Of a DNA stretch of 64,000 bases, positions 24,067 through 32,959 are shown piece by piece. The notes under the pieces were generated by a model that was not told where the DNA came from, ran no database searches, and saw only the letters and a program-made list of their open reading frames with translations. A program made the position numbers and the translations under genes. Source of the stretch: CAYWQB01 sp964460785 (GTDB lineage: Bacteria > Chlamydiota > Chlamydiia > Chlamydiales > CAYWQB01); NCBI GenBank assembly GCA_964460785.1, contig CAYWQB010000001.1:434001-498000 (forward strand), written 5' to 3'. The number at the start of each line of letters is the position of its first letter. The stretch's first letter is position 1.

Positions 24067-25391
24067 AAGGACTTTCCTCCCATCATTTTTGCAAGTTGGG
24101 TCTTACTTGGCATATTTTTAAAAAGTTTCTTTGCCTGCTTAAAGCTTTTATTCAGACGATTTACCTCTGCGATATCGACTCCTGCTCCTCTAGCGATACG
24201 CTTTCGTCGCAAGTTTGTCAGCTCATCTTTTTCTTGGCGTTCTCGTGGAGTCATCGACAAGATAATCGCTTCTACTTTTGCAAGCTCTTTTTCTGGTAAT
24301 TCTATTTGCCCCAGAAGGTTTCCCGCTCCTGGTAACATTTTTAGCAGTCCTTTAAGAGATCCCATCTTTTTTACAGTACGCATCTGCTTTAGATAGTCCT
24401 CGTAAGTGAAAGCTGCTTTTCTTAATTTTTTTTCTAACTCTTGTGTCTCACTTTCATCAAAGTGCTCTTGTGCCTTGCGAACAAGGTTGATTGTATCCCC
24501 CATTCCCAATACGCGGTCTGCCATTGAGCGTGGATGAAAGGGCTGCAGATCAGCAAGCTTTTCTCCAACCCCCTCAAACTTGAGAGGCTTTTTTGTTACC
24601 TCTACGATAGAGATCGCCGCTCCCCCGCGGGTATCACTATCAAGCATTGAGAGGATTGTCCCTGTCATGCCAACAGCTTCATCAAACTCTTGTGCTGTTT
24701 TCACTGCATCCTGCCCTAAAGCTGCATTCGCCACGAAGAGAGTTTCATGCGGCTTTGCTACCTTTTGAACAGCTTTTAGCTCCTTCATTAACTCTTGGTC
24801 AACGTGCAAGCGCCCTGCTGTATCGAGGATTACAACATCGCAACCTTGACTAGCAGCCTCTTTAAGAGCATTTTTTGCCACGTCTACCGGGCTTTTTGCT
24901 CCAGGAAGCGTATAAACAGGAACCTCTGCTTGTTTGCCTAAAACTTGCAGCTGCTCAATGGCAGCCGGACGCTGCAAGTCACAGGCAGCGAGCATAGGTT
25001 TTTTCCCAAACTCTTTCCCTTTAAGGTACAAGCCAAGTTTAGCTGCATGAGTGGTTTTACCAGACCCCTGCAACCCACAGAGCATAATTACACTCAAAGG
25101 CCCTGGAAGCTTTAAAGGCTGAGGCTCACTCCCCATGAGTTCACAAAGAGCATCATGCACAGCTTTAATGAACTGTTCACCAGCCTTAACAGATTTAACG
25201 ACCTCCTGGCCTAAAATCTTTTCTTTAACTGACTGTACAACCTTTTTTGCTACTGCATAGTTTACATCAGCATCAAGGAGAGCCAAGCGGACCTCACGGA
25301 TCGCATCCGAAATATTCTCCTCACTGATCGTGCGGTTTCCGGAGAGCGACCGAAAAAGTCCGTGCATTTTTTCGGTTAAAGCTCCAAACAT
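24063..25391 (-). CDS. ffh: Signal recognition particle protein Ffh
   Basis: About 442 residues. This GTPase targets membrane proteins with the SRP RNA and FtsY. It has the N-domain start MFGALTEKM, the G-domain P-loop GLQGSGKTT near residue 107, ILDTAGRLH, the GVGEKLADLQPF linker, and a C-terminal M domain with PGAG, SMTPRERQ and RIARGAG. A TTG lies directly before the ATG at 25389-25391; I chose the ATG. No 4.5S RNA gene was found nearby. Confidence 0.97.
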   Translation of the reverse strand: MFGALTEKMHGLFRSLSGNRTISEENISDAIREVRLALLDADVNYAVAKKVVQSVKEKILGQEVVKSVKAGEQFIKAVHDALCELMGSEPQPLKLPGPLSVIMLCGLQGSGKTTHAAKLGLYLKGKEFGKKPMLAACDLQRPAAIEQLQVLGKQAEVPVYTLPGAKSPVDVAKNALKEAASQGCDVVILDTAGRLHVDQELMKELKAVQKVAKPHETLFVANAALGQDAVKTAQEFDEAVGMTGTILSMLDSDTRGGAAISIVEVTKKPLKFEGVGEKLADLQPFHPRSMADRVLGMGDTINLVRKAQEHFDESETQELEKKLRKAAFTYEDYLKQMRTVKKMGSLKGLLKMLPGAGNLLGQIELPEKELAKVEAIILSMTPRERQEKDELTNLRRKRIARGAGVDIAEVNRLNKSFKQAKKLFKNMPSKTQLAKMMGGKSL

Positions 25392-25442
25392 CAATCACTA
25401 GTCATTGAAAACAATTAATGAGCGCTAAGGATACTTGGAAAG

Positions 25443-26288
25443 TCATTCCTTTTCAAGGAAAAAGAACCTATCTAACCCTGCCCAATCAAGGATCACTTCA
25501 ACTTTTTTCCAAGGGTAATGCGCTAATATTTTTTTTAACTCTTCTGCCTGAGAAGCACCCATCTCTAGCCAAGCCATTCCTCCTGGCCGCAACCGCGAAT
25601 AAAGCTGCTCAAAAAGTTTTTGATAATGCTCTACACCACTAGCTCCAGAAAGGAGAGCCTGTTTTGGCTCATACGTAACTTCTTGCTCGACATGAGCATA
25701 CTCTTTCTCGCTAAGATAAGGAGGATTACACACGATATAATCCGCATACTCCCCTGCTGGAAAGGGCTGAAAAAGATCCCCATGTAAAAAATTTGCTTGC
25801 ACAGCATTTTTTACGGCATTTTCTTTAGCAAGAGAGAGAGCTTTTTCACAAAGATCGCTCATTGTTACAGAGAGGCCGGGACAATGCTTTGCAATACTAA
25901 TCCCAAGACATCCAGATCCCGTACATATATCCCACAGTTTTTTTGATTGCCCATCTCCCTTTTGAACCTGGCCAATCACAGACTCTGCTAAAATCTCTGT
26001 TTCCTGACGTGGCACTAAAACTCTAGGGTCTACTTTTAATGTACACCCGAGAAACTCCACCTCTTCTGTGATATAAGCAAAAGGAACGCGTTGCTCTCTT
26101 TTTTCAATATAGCGCCAAAAGAGAGCCTCTTGCTCGCTTGAGACCTCTACCACTAACCCACCACGAATGTCAGCAGCCGGCTTTTTGAGTATATGAGCAA
26201 GCAAAAAAGCAGCTTCTTCTTTAGCTTGAAGAACTCCGGCAGCTTCTAGTTTTTTGGAGGCGTGCTCCAGCAACTCCTTACAAGTCAT
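25443..26288 (-). CDS. prmC: Release factor glutamine methyltransferase
   Basis: This 281-residue SAM-dependent enzyme methylates the GGQ glutamine of release factors. The SAM-binding CTGSGCLGISIAKH lies near residue 119, and the catalytic NPPYLSEKEY near residue 185. It follows prfA, its substrate's gene, with only 3 bases between them, the usual prfA-prmC pair. Confidence 0.96.
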   Translation of the reverse strand: MTCKELLEHASKKLEAAGVLQAKEEAAFLLAHILKKPAADIRGGLVVEVSSEQEALFWRYIEKREQRVPFAYITEEVEFLGCTLKVDPRVLVPRQETEILAESVIGQVQKGDGQSKKLWDICTGSGCLGISIAKHCPGLSVTMSDLCEKALSLAKENAVKNAVQANFLHGDLFQPFPAGEYADYIVCNPPYLSEKEYAHVEQEVTYEPKQALLSGASGVEHYQKLFEQLYSRLRPGGMAWLEMGASQAEELKKILAHYPWKKVEVILDWAGLDRFFFLEKE

Positions 26289-26291
26289 AAC

Positions 26292-27341
26292 CTATGCTAA
26301 TGAAGCAGAGATGAGCTCTTCAACCAACTCCAGCAAATCCCCTTCCATGACTCGATCTAGGTTATGCTTTGTATAGTTGATTCTATGATCAGTGATTCTA
26401 TTTTGAGGGAAGTTATAGGTGCGAATCCTCTCCGAGCGATCCCCTGACCCCACCTGGCTAGAGCGAGCCGAAGCAACCTCTTTCTCCCGCTTAATACGCT
26501 CCTGCTCAGCAATTTTAGCTTTAAGCAAGCGTAAAGCTTTATCTTTATTCTTATGCTGGCTTTTCTCTTCCTGACAATAAGCAACAATACCGGTTGGGAT
26601 ATGCGTCACGCGCACAGCAGAGTCTGTCGTGTTGACATGCTGCCCCCCAGCTCCTGAAGCTCGATAAGTATCAAAACGCAGATCTTTTTCATCGATTTGT
26701 AGCTCTTCCTCTTCATCGGGTTCAAGCAGGACCGCCACTGTGATTGCTGAGGTATGGACTCGCCCCTGTGTTTCCGTTTCCGGTACACGTTGTACACGAT
26801 GTGTTCCCCCTTCATGCTTGAAATACCGATAGGCATTCTTACCTGAGAGAACCATCACATATTCTTTAAATCCCCCAACATCCGCAGAGCTACAGCTTAG
26901 TAACTCGTACTGCAACCCGACATCATCAGCAAAGCACTTATACATGCGAACACAGTTCCCTACAAAGAGAGCTGCCTCATCACCGCCTGTACCTGCACGC
27001 AGTTCTAAAATAACATTTCTATGATCTGTTGGGTCGGGAGGGACAAGGATTGTTTGAAGTTTTTTTTGCGCCTTAGGAAGCTTCTCTTCCAATTCATTTA
27101 ACTCTTCTCGAGCCATTTCTATTAGATCGGCGTCTTTTTCTTCCTGGAGTAGCTCTTTATTCCCTCGAATCCCCTCTTGAATCGAGCAGAGTTCTTCGTA
27201 GGCTTGCTTAACTTCAGATAGATATGAGTGCTCTTGCGTGAGCTCTTTATAAAGCTTTTGATCATCAAAAACTTCGGGAGCTCCGAGTTTCTGCTCAATT
27301 TCATGAAAACGCGCAATTAAAGGGCGTACTTTTTCATCCAT
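26292..27341 (-). CDS. prfA: Peptide chain release factor 1
   Basis: This 349-residue factor ends translation at UAA and UAG. The catalytic GGQ is in ASGAGGQHVNTTDSAVRVTH near residue 225, and the domain GTGGDEAALF lies near residue 115. The C-terminal ERIRTYNFPQNRITDHRI is typical of RF1 rather than RF2. There is no internal frameshift. It starts a tight prfA-prmC pair downstream of rpmE. Confidence 0.97.
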   Translation of the reverse strand: MDEKVRPLIARFHEIEQKLGAPEVFDDQKLYKELTQEHSYLSEVKQAYEELCSIQEGIRGNKELLQEEKDADLIEMAREELNELEEKLPKAQKKLQTILVPPDPTDHRNVILELRAGTGGDEAALFVGNCVRMYKCFADDVGLQYELLSCSSADVGGFKEYVMVLSGKNAYRYFKHEGGTHRVQRVPETETQGRVHTSAITVAVLLEPDEEEELQIDEKDLRFDTYRASGAGGQHVNTTDSAVRVTHIPTGIVAYCQEEKSQHKNKDKALRLLKAKIAEQERIKREKEVASARSSQVGSGDRSERIRTYNFPQNRITDHRINYTKHNLDRVMEGDLLELVEELISASLA

Positions 27342-27376
27342 AATGTTCGAAACCCGAAGCTAAAAATAAAATAGAA

Positions 27377-27649
27377 TTATTCTTTGTCTTCTTCTTTAGA
27401 CGACTTTTTCTTCTTCGCGTAGCGTTTCATGAACTTATCTACACGTCCTTCGGTATCAAGGAACTGCTGATCTCCCGTAAAGAACGGATGAGATGCAGAA
27501 GATACGGGCACATAATATGCAGGGTATTCAACCCCTTCATGTACTTCTGTTTTGTCCGTTTTTATCGTTGAGCCGCAAAGAAACTTCACTCCTGTAGAAG
27601 AATCGATAAAAAGAACATCCTGATAATCGGGGTGGCCCTTCTTTTTCAT
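27377..27649 (-). CDS. rpmE2: Ribosomal protein bL31, type B
   Basis: About 90 residues starting MKKKGHPDYQDV. The zinc-binding CxxC of type A L31 is absent, and the SHPFFTGDQQFLDTEGRVDKF end marks the zinc-free type B form. GGGAGAC precedes the ATG at 27647-27649. A Lys/Glu-rich tail follows the core. The 275 bases between this gene and 27925 are AT-rich; no gene or RNA was recognised there. Confidence 0.93.
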   Translation of the reverse strand: MKKKGHPDYQDVLFIDSSTGVKFLCGSTIKTDKTEVHEGVEYPAYYVPVSSASHPFFTGDQQFLDTEGRVDKFMKRYAKKKKSSKEEDKE

Positions 27650-27924
27650 GTTTGTCTCCCTTATTGGAACCAACAATTTTTCACTGGTTGTGGGTAAAAA
27701 GTCTACCTCTCAGAGAGAATATATGACAAGACGAATCTCTGGCTTATACCACTTACATAGCAAAATTCTCTTCCCCCTCTCCCAAATTAAAAATATTCAT
27801 TTACAATAGCCCTCTACATCCATATTTCTTCCCTGTTCTAATAGGATATTACAGGCTTATAAATAGACTGGATTTTAAGTAGTTATTTTATAAATAATGT
27901 TTTGCCCACTGTAGTTCATAAGAG

Positions 27925-28812
27925 ATGGCCGCTTCATTCATGCACTATACTGACCAGACTCCTATCTCGTTGCTGAAAAAACTTATTTTTACTCTTGCTA
28001 TTTGCAATTTTGCTTCAGCTCTCCTCAACCTTATTTTTAGCCGCCACTTCGGCTCTGCCTACCCTGTTGACCTGTTTGCGCTAAGCTTATCTGGCATTCA
28101 AAAAGGCTTCTTTTGGCAGCTTTTTACCTACCCTTTTGTGTCAACACAAGTAGGGCTCTCATTGGGCTTTTGCATTGAAGTCCTCTTTGAGGGCTATATT
28201 CTTTGGACCGTAGGCTCACTACTTCTTCAGCGTATTTCTTCCTTACAATCCATGCTGTTTGCTCTAACCTGTACGATCGGAACAGGTATGGTTGCTGCAA
28301 GCCTGCAAATCTCCATGGACTCTCCCTATCTACTTGCTAGCCTGTTGCCATTAATCAGTGCATGCATCATTGCATGGGCCATGTTTAGTGGAGAAGGAAT
28401 GATTCTTCTCTTCTTTGTCATTCCAATCAGAATCAAAACTCTTACAGCCTGCTACCTCGGGCTCATCACCTTGATCAACCTTTCTCACGAAAACTACCTA
28501 GGCCTACTTGTCGACCTAACAAGTCCCCTATTAGCCTACCTTTTTGCTTTAGCGGTTTGGCAACAACGAAGCCCCTACCCCTATTTACACTCTTTTGAAA
28601 CAGTGATCTTACGCCTTTGCCAACATTTTCAAAGCGATGACTTTGATGCTAAACGCTATGATTTCAAGACAGGAAAGGCTCAAATCTCTGATGATGAATT
28701 TGTCGATAAGATGCTGGAGAAAATCTCTCGATCAGGCAAAGAGAGCCTAACATGGGCGCAACGCTGGCGTTTATGGAGAATTGCTCGCAGAAGAGGCCGT
28801 CGCCCCTCTTAA
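27925..28812 (+). CDS. Rhomboid-like membrane protein, probably inactive
   Basis: This 295-residue protein has about six hydrophobic segments between residues 18 and 213. FWQLFTYPFVST near residue 69 matches the loop before helix 1 of rhomboids, and the C-terminal DDEFVDKMLEKISRSGKESLT is the short helical motif found after many bacterial rhomboid domains. The catalytic GxSG serine and its partner His are not visible: the expected region reads GTGMVAASLQ. So it is probably a rhomboid pseudoprotease. Its last 42 bases overlap the antisense small gene at 28771-29013. Confidence 0.75.
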   Translation: MAASFMHYTDQTPISLLKKLIFTLAICNFASALLNLIFSRHFGSAYPVDLFALSLSGIQKGFFWQLFTYPFVSTQVGLSLGFCIEVLFEGYILWTVGSLLLQRISSLQSMLFALTCTIGTGMVAASLQISMDSPYLLASLLPLISACIIAWAMFSGEGMILLFFVIPIRIKTLTACYLGLITLINLSHENYLGLLVDLTSPLLAYLFALAVWQQRSPYPYLHSFETVILRLCQHFQSDDFDAKRYDFKTGKAQISDDEFVDKMLEKISRSGKESLTWAQRWRLWRIARRRGRRPS

Positions 28813-29013
28813 ACAAGCTTCAGCCTCTTGAAGACCATGCAGTACTCCCTCAAGATATCGAACCTCTGGGTGTTCTTCTAGCTGAGGATAATCAATCAGC
28901 TGCAAAATATCCTCTGGAGTTACATAAGGGATAATCTTCCTTGCAACCGTTAAAAGCTTATTTTGTTGCCATTCAATCTGCCTCTGTAAAGCCTGTAATG
29001 CTTCCTGGGACAT
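28771..29013 (-). CDS. Small conserved-looking helical protein
   Basis: This codes for 80 residues starting MSQEALQALQ, with a very strong ribosome binding site (GAGGAGGGG) upstream of the ATG at 29011-29013. The site lies inside the end of tadA; the first 41 bases overlap tadA in another frame. The protein is mostly helix, Gln/Glu/Leu-rich, with IIPYVTPEDILQLIDYPQLEEHPEVRYLEG-type segments in the middle, and has no membrane segment. Position after tadA corresponds to CT845 of C. trachomatis. It overlaps the rhomboid-like gene tail to tail. Confidence 0.7.
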   Translation of the reverse strand: MSQEALQALQRQIEWQQNKLLTVARKIIPYVTPEDILQLIDYPQLEEHPEVRYLEGVLHGLQEAEACLRGATASSASNSP

Positions 29014-29509
29014 GAGCCCCTCCTCTTCGTTCCTTGAAAAATTGCTGCATGAGCTGAGCGCAATATGTCGATAACACCCCACCCTGCACATCCACCTGGT
29101 GAGTCGGGTGCATAACCCCTTCAAAAAGGTTGACCCAACTACCATTCGCTCCATGCCTCTTATCAGGAGCCCCCCAAACCAAGCGCTTCACGCGAGATAG
29201 GAATAAGGCCCCTGCACACATGGAGCAGGGCTCTAAAGTACAATAAAGAGTAGCTCCTTCAAGACGCCAGTTATTCACCTGCTGTGAACCAGCTCCAATA
29301 CAAAGAACTTCTGCATGAGCCGTGGCATCTTTAAGGCTCTCTACTTGATTATATCCTCTTGCGATAATACTTCCTTCTACAACTAGAACAGCGCCTACAG
29401 GAACTTCCTTTTGCTTATAGGCCTTACAAGCTTCTTTGATTGCCTCACGCATAAAGCGTTCATCATCGTTTTGTACAGGAATTTGCCGCCAGTCAAGTAA
29501 AGGATCCAT
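28973..29509 (-). CDS. tadA: tRNA-specific adenosine deaminase
   Basis: About 178 residues. The enzyme makes inosine at the wobble position of tRNA-Arg(ACG). The zinc site is complete: DATAHAEVL (catalytic Glu) and TLEPCSMCAGAL. The ATG at 29507-29509 (MDPLLDWRQ) is the likeliest start, although its upstream site is weak and the frame stays open 22 codons further. In Chlamydia the gene (CT844, yfhC) lies beside rpsO and pnp as here, though two small genes are inserted in this genome. Confidence 0.93.
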   Translation of the reverse strand: MDPLLDWRQIPVQNDDERFMREAIKEACKAYKQKEVPVGAVLVVEGSIIARGYNQVESLKDATAHAEVLCIGAGSQQVNNWRLEGATLYCTLEPCSMCAGALFLSRVKRLVWGAPDKRHGANGSWVNLFEGVMHPTHQVDVQGGVLSTYCAQLMQQFFKERRGGAHVPGSITGFTEAD

Positions 29510-29580
29510 GTGCTTTTTTTCTATGCATTTGTTAGACAGAGGATAATGATAGGGAACCTGAACGGATAAGAGCAAGAGCT

Positions 29581-29826
29581 ATGAGTAATAAACCATTTTA
29601 TGGAAAACAGATAGATCCTGATTTAGAGCAAGAAAAGATCGAAAGGCTTTTAGCACCTTTAAAAGGGCTTCCTGTTGATGAAGAGCTAAAAGAAAAAGCG
29701 TATAAACTACTCGCTCATGCCAAGCACAAAGAGGAAATCTCCATCCCCTTTTCAATAGAAATACGAGAAGACCCAAGTGGAGTTCGCGCGTCTTATCTGG
29801 AAGTACGACTTGAAACAAAGGTCTAA
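29581..29826 (+). CDS. Small hypothetical protein
   Basis: The product is 81 residues starting MSNKPFYGKQ. It is acidic, helical in the first two thirds, and ends in a beta-like EVRLETKV. It is divergent from tadA. The next gene follows after 4 bases in the same direction. No family recognised. Confidence 0.55.
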   Translation: MSNKPFYGKQIDPDLEQEKIERLLAPLKGLPVDEELKEKAYKLLAHAKHKEEISIPFSIEIREDPSGVRASYLEVRLETKV

Positions 29827-29830
29827 ACTG

Positions 29831-30292
29831 GTGATACGCAAAAACCTTCTTCTTACAGGCCTATTAACGTTGGCAGCCCTTAACCTTTGGGGAGGAGTTG
29901 ATGAAGATAAGAAGCTCTATGAGCACTTTCTTAAACTTCCTTCGACAAAGCAAGTCATGATTTTTCAAAGCTACCGCGATTACCAAAGACAACCGCACCA
30001 GCACCGTGAGAAGAAAAAAGAGTATGAAATCTACACTGGATACTTAGAGTACCTCTCCTATATAGCGAGGATGAACTCTCCCTCCATAACAAAATCCAAG
30101 GTACAAAAAAGCAACACTGTGATGAAGGAGAAGCGAAAAATACCGCCGGCTTCTGCAATTCAACAAGTGATTATTGCACCTGAAGACCAGATGCCTTTTG
30201 ATCCATCAATAATCAGTGAAGGCTTTGACTGTGAAAACCCTCATCTCCAGCACAGCCAAGAAACAGCTGCATCGCCTAAGTCAGAAAAATAG
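29831..30292 (+). CDS. Exported hypothetical protein
   Basis: The likely start is GTG at 29831 (reads MIRKNLLLTGLL), with AAAGG about 9 bases upstream inside the end of the previous gene. The first 20 residues form a clear signal peptide ending near LWGG. The remaining 130 residues are charged, with FLKLPSTKQVMIFQSYRDYQ near residue 35 and a low-complexity C-terminal end. About 153 residues in all. The frame is open further back, but those starts would sit inside the preceding gene and hide the signal peptide. Confidence 0.6.
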   Translation: MIRKNLLLTGLLTLAALNLWGGVDEDKKLYEHFLKLPSTKQVMIFQSYRDYQRQPHQHREKKKEYEIYTGYLEYLSYIARMNSPSITKSKVQKSNTVMKEKRKIPPASAIQQVIIAPEDQMPFDPSIISEGFDCENPHLQHSQETAASPKSEK

Positions 30293-30293
30293 T

Positions 30294-30321
30294 AGGGCCA
30301 AGAGAAAAACCTCTTAGCCCT
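30294..30321 (-). terminator. Intrinsic terminator between convergent genes
   Basis: The arms AGGGCCAAGAG and CTCTTAGCCCT pair with one bulge around a short A-rich loop. On the minus strand the hairpin is followed by a T-rich run (TATTTTTC), so it most likely ends the pnp transcript. Confidence 0.65.
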
Positions 30322-30332
30322 TAAGAGAAAGA

Positions 30333-32426
30333 TTACTTTTGTGTAAGCAAAGTTGCTTTACGGCTGAGCTTTACCTGTCCCTTTTCATTGACGCCAAGAA
30401 CCTTTACGGTCATGACATCTCCGACTTTCACAAATTGCTCTGCATCTTCAACACGCTGCTTATCTAGCTCTGAAACATGACAAAGCCCTTCTTTCCCTGG
30501 CAGCACCTCGACAAACGCTCCAAACGCTCGCACACTAGTCACTCGTCCACGATAGATTTTACCAACTTCAACCTCTGCTACGAGATCTTCGATAATCTTA
30601 CGCGCTTTATCTAAGGATGGTTGGTCTGCTGCACAGAGGTTAACAATCCCCTCATCATTGATATCGATTTCGACACCAGTTTCTTCGATGATGCTACGGA
30701 TTTGTTTTCCTCCAGGACCAATAACTGTACCGATCTTATCCGTTTTAACACGAATAGACTCAATGCGAGGAGCATGAGCCGCCATCCCGCGAGCTTCAGG
30801 ACAAACCTCTAGCATTCTATTGAGGATATGACTACGTCCCTCTTTTGCCTGCTCTAGAGCTTTACGCATGATATCAATAGTGATTCCTTCCACTTTGATA
30901 TCCATTTGGAAAGCGGTAATTCCCTCAAGGTCTCCCGTAATCTTAAAGTCCATATCTCCTAGGGCATCTTCAATCCCAAGAATATCGGATAAGACTGCAT
31001 AGTCATTTTCCTCTAGGATCAATCCCATAGCAATCCCTGCTACAGGCCTCTTAATGGGGACACCAGCATTCATCATTGCCAGGCAGCCACCACAGACTGA
31101 AGCCATAGAAGAGGAGCCATTGGACTCTGTAATATTTGACTCTAGACGAATGGTGTATGGGAAAGCTTCACGGCTAGGTAGCGCATATTGTAAAGCACGC
31201 TCAGCAAGCTTTCCATGACCGACTTCACGACGTGCCGCTGGTCCCATGCGTCCCACTTCTCCCACGGAAAAAGGAGGGAAGAAGTATTGCAAGTAGAAGC
31301 GACGGTTCCAATCACCATGTAAGTCTTCATACTTTTGGCCCATATTCTCTCCACCGAGAGTACAGACCGCCATTGTTTGTGTTTCTCCGCGAGTAAACAG
31401 CGCACTACCATGTGCACGAGGCAAGAGTCCTTCTTCGATTGTGATGGGTCGAACCTCTCCTAACCCTCGCTTATCACAACGCACTTTTGTTTGTAGAAGC
31501 TGCTGACGCATTTTATTTGCTGAAAAAGCCTTAAACGCTCGCTTGACATCTCTTTCTAAAGGCCCTTCTTCACCCTCTTCTGCAACTAAAGCTTCAAGAG
31601 TTTTTTCCTTTAGAGTAGCTAGAGATTCTTCACGAGAGACCTTATCTGCACAAGCAAGAGCTTGGTCCATCTCATGGCCAAAAAGCTCTTCCATTTTAGC
31701 TTGTAAGTCCGCTGTTGGAGGCAATAATGTATCGACTTTCTTTGGCTTGCCGATCTTCTCTTGCCACGCCTTTAGAGCTGCACAGATTTTCTTAATTTCT
31801 TCATGACCCGTTTCAATCGCATCTAGCACTTCTGCTTCTGTCAGGAAGTCACAATATCCCTCAATCATGAGAATGGCATCTTCTGTTCCTGCAAGAACTA
31901 AATCTAAATCTGACTCATCTGTTTGTGCCACAGAAGGGTTGATTACCCAATTTCCTTCGATTCGCCCAACGCGTACAGCCCCTAAAGGTTTAGGGAGAGG
32001 AACATCAGAAAGACACATTGCAGCAGATACAGCGCAAATTGCCCATGTATCCGGACGGTTATGGCGATCATAGGACCAGACAAAGGAAAGAGCTTGGACT
32101 TCATGTCGATATCCTTCAGGAAACATAGGACGCAGAGGACGATCGATCAAACGACTTACCAAAGTTTCTCGGTCGGTCGGTCTGCCTTCACGTTTAATGA
32201 ACCCTCCAACAGTTTTTCCAATCGAAGAGAACCTTTCTTGGTAATCTACACGAAGAGGAAGAAAATCAACATCTTGAGGTTCTTTAGAGGTGCAAACACT
32301 CGAAAAAACGACTGTTTCACCGACACGGACAACGCAAGAGCCGTTAGCTTGGCGAGCAATCTTTCCTGTCTCAAAAGTGACTTGCTTTCCACCAATCTCA
32401 AGGCTTGTTGATTCAACTGTGTCCAT
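30333..32426 (-). CDS. pnp: Polyribonucleotide nucleotidyltransferase
   Basis: This 697-residue 3'-5' exoribonuclease degrades RNA using phosphate. Two RNase PH-like cores are visible: the first with FLPLRVDYQERFSS and GKTVGGFIKREGRPTDRE, the second with PRAHGSALFTRGETQ, RREVGHGKLAERAL and ITESNGSSSMASVCGG. A KH domain (IGTVIGPGGKQIRSI) and an S1 domain (GRVTSVRAFGAFVEVLPGKEGLCH) follow. AGGAGACG precedes the ATG. It follows rpsO, as in most bacteria. Confidence 0.97.
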   Translation of the reverse strand: MDTVESTSLEIGGKQVTFETGKIARQANGSCVVRVGETVVFSSVCTSKEPQDVDFLPLRVDYQERFSSIGKTVGGFIKREGRPTDRETLVSRLIDRPLRPMFPEGYRHEVQALSFVWSYDRHNRPDTWAICAVSAAMCLSDVPLPKPLGAVRVGRIEGNWVINPSVAQTDESDLDLVLAGTEDAILMIEGYCDFLTEAEVLDAIETGHEEIKKICAALKAWQEKIGKPKKVDTLLPPTADLQAKMEELFGHEMDQALACADKVSREESLATLKEKTLEALVAEEGEEGPLERDVKRAFKAFSANKMRQQLLQTKVRCDKRGLGEVRPITIEEGLLPRAHGSALFTRGETQTMAVCTLGGENMGQKYEDLHGDWNRRFYLQYFFPPFSVGEVGRMGPAARREVGHGKLAERALQYALPSREAFPYTIRLESNITESNGSSSMASVCGGCLAMMNAGVPIKRPVAGIAMGLILEENDYAVLSDILGIEDALGDMDFKITGDLEGITAFQMDIKVEGITIDIMRKALEQAKEGRSHILNRMLEVCPEARGMAAHAPRIESIRVKTDKIGTVIGPGGKQIRSIIEETGVEIDINDEGIVNLCAADQPSLDKARKIIEDLVAEVEVGKIYRGRVTSVRAFGAFVEVLPGKEGLCHVSELDKQRVEDAEQFVKVGDVMTVKVLGVNEKGQVKLSRKATLLTQK

Positions 32427-32533
32427 ATTGTTCGTCTCCTAAAGTCATATAATAAAATAGCATCAACCATCTCCAACCTAATGGCTGTAGAAAGTCTTGA
32501 ATCGATCTGTTTAAAGGAAGGGATTAAAACATA

Positions 32534-32557
32534 AAGGCTGGCAAAGAAGCCAGCCTT
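32534..32557 (-). terminator. rpsO-pnp intergenic hairpin
   Basis: A perfect 9 bp stem (AAGGCTGGC / GCCAGCCTT) with a 6-base loop lies 17 bases after the rpsO stop, followed on the minus strand by a short T-rich tract (TATGTTTT). It may be a partial terminator or a processing site between rpsO and pnp; in E. coli this gap carries an RNase III site. Confidence 0.7.
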
Positions 32558-32573
32558 AAAATAGAAGAAAAGC

Positions 32574-32843
32574 CTATTTTCTAAGGCTTAGACGCTTAAT
32601 TAATGTCTTATAGCGCTTTGTATCTGTTGAGTTCAGATAATCTAGCAGCTTACGACGCTGACCGACAAGCTTCAAAAGCGCAAGCCGAGAACCATGATCC
32701 TTAGGAGCAACTTTTAGGTGCTCAGTAAGTTCGGAAATGCGTTCTGTAAGAATAGCGATCTGAACATCTGCAGAACCAGTATCTTTCTCGTGCAGCTGAA
32801 ACTTTTTGGTAATTTCTTCTTTAGTGCTTTTATCCAGAGACAT
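32574..32843 (-). CDS. rpsO: Ribosomal protein uS15
   Basis: 89 residues of normal length. It shows the family pattern EITKKFQLHEKDTGSADVQIAILTERI, HLKVAPKDHGSRLALLKLVGQRRKLLDYL and LIKRLSLRK. It binds the central domain of 16S rRNA early in assembly. GGAGATCG lies upstream of the ATG. It is followed by a hairpin and then pnp. Confidence 0.98.
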   Translation of the reverse strand: MSLDKSTKEEITKKFQLHEKDTGSADVQIAILTERISELTEHLKVAPKDHGSRLALLKLVGQRRKLLDYLNSTDTKRYKTLIKRLSLRK

Positions 32844-32959
32844 GCCAGAGTCGATCTCCTCTTTAAACCCTACATTTAAGGGCAGTTTGATTAAATTTTA
32901 ACCCAGTGTTTGCGAGCCATAATTGTACCATATCTTCGATATAGTTTCAACGATTTGCC

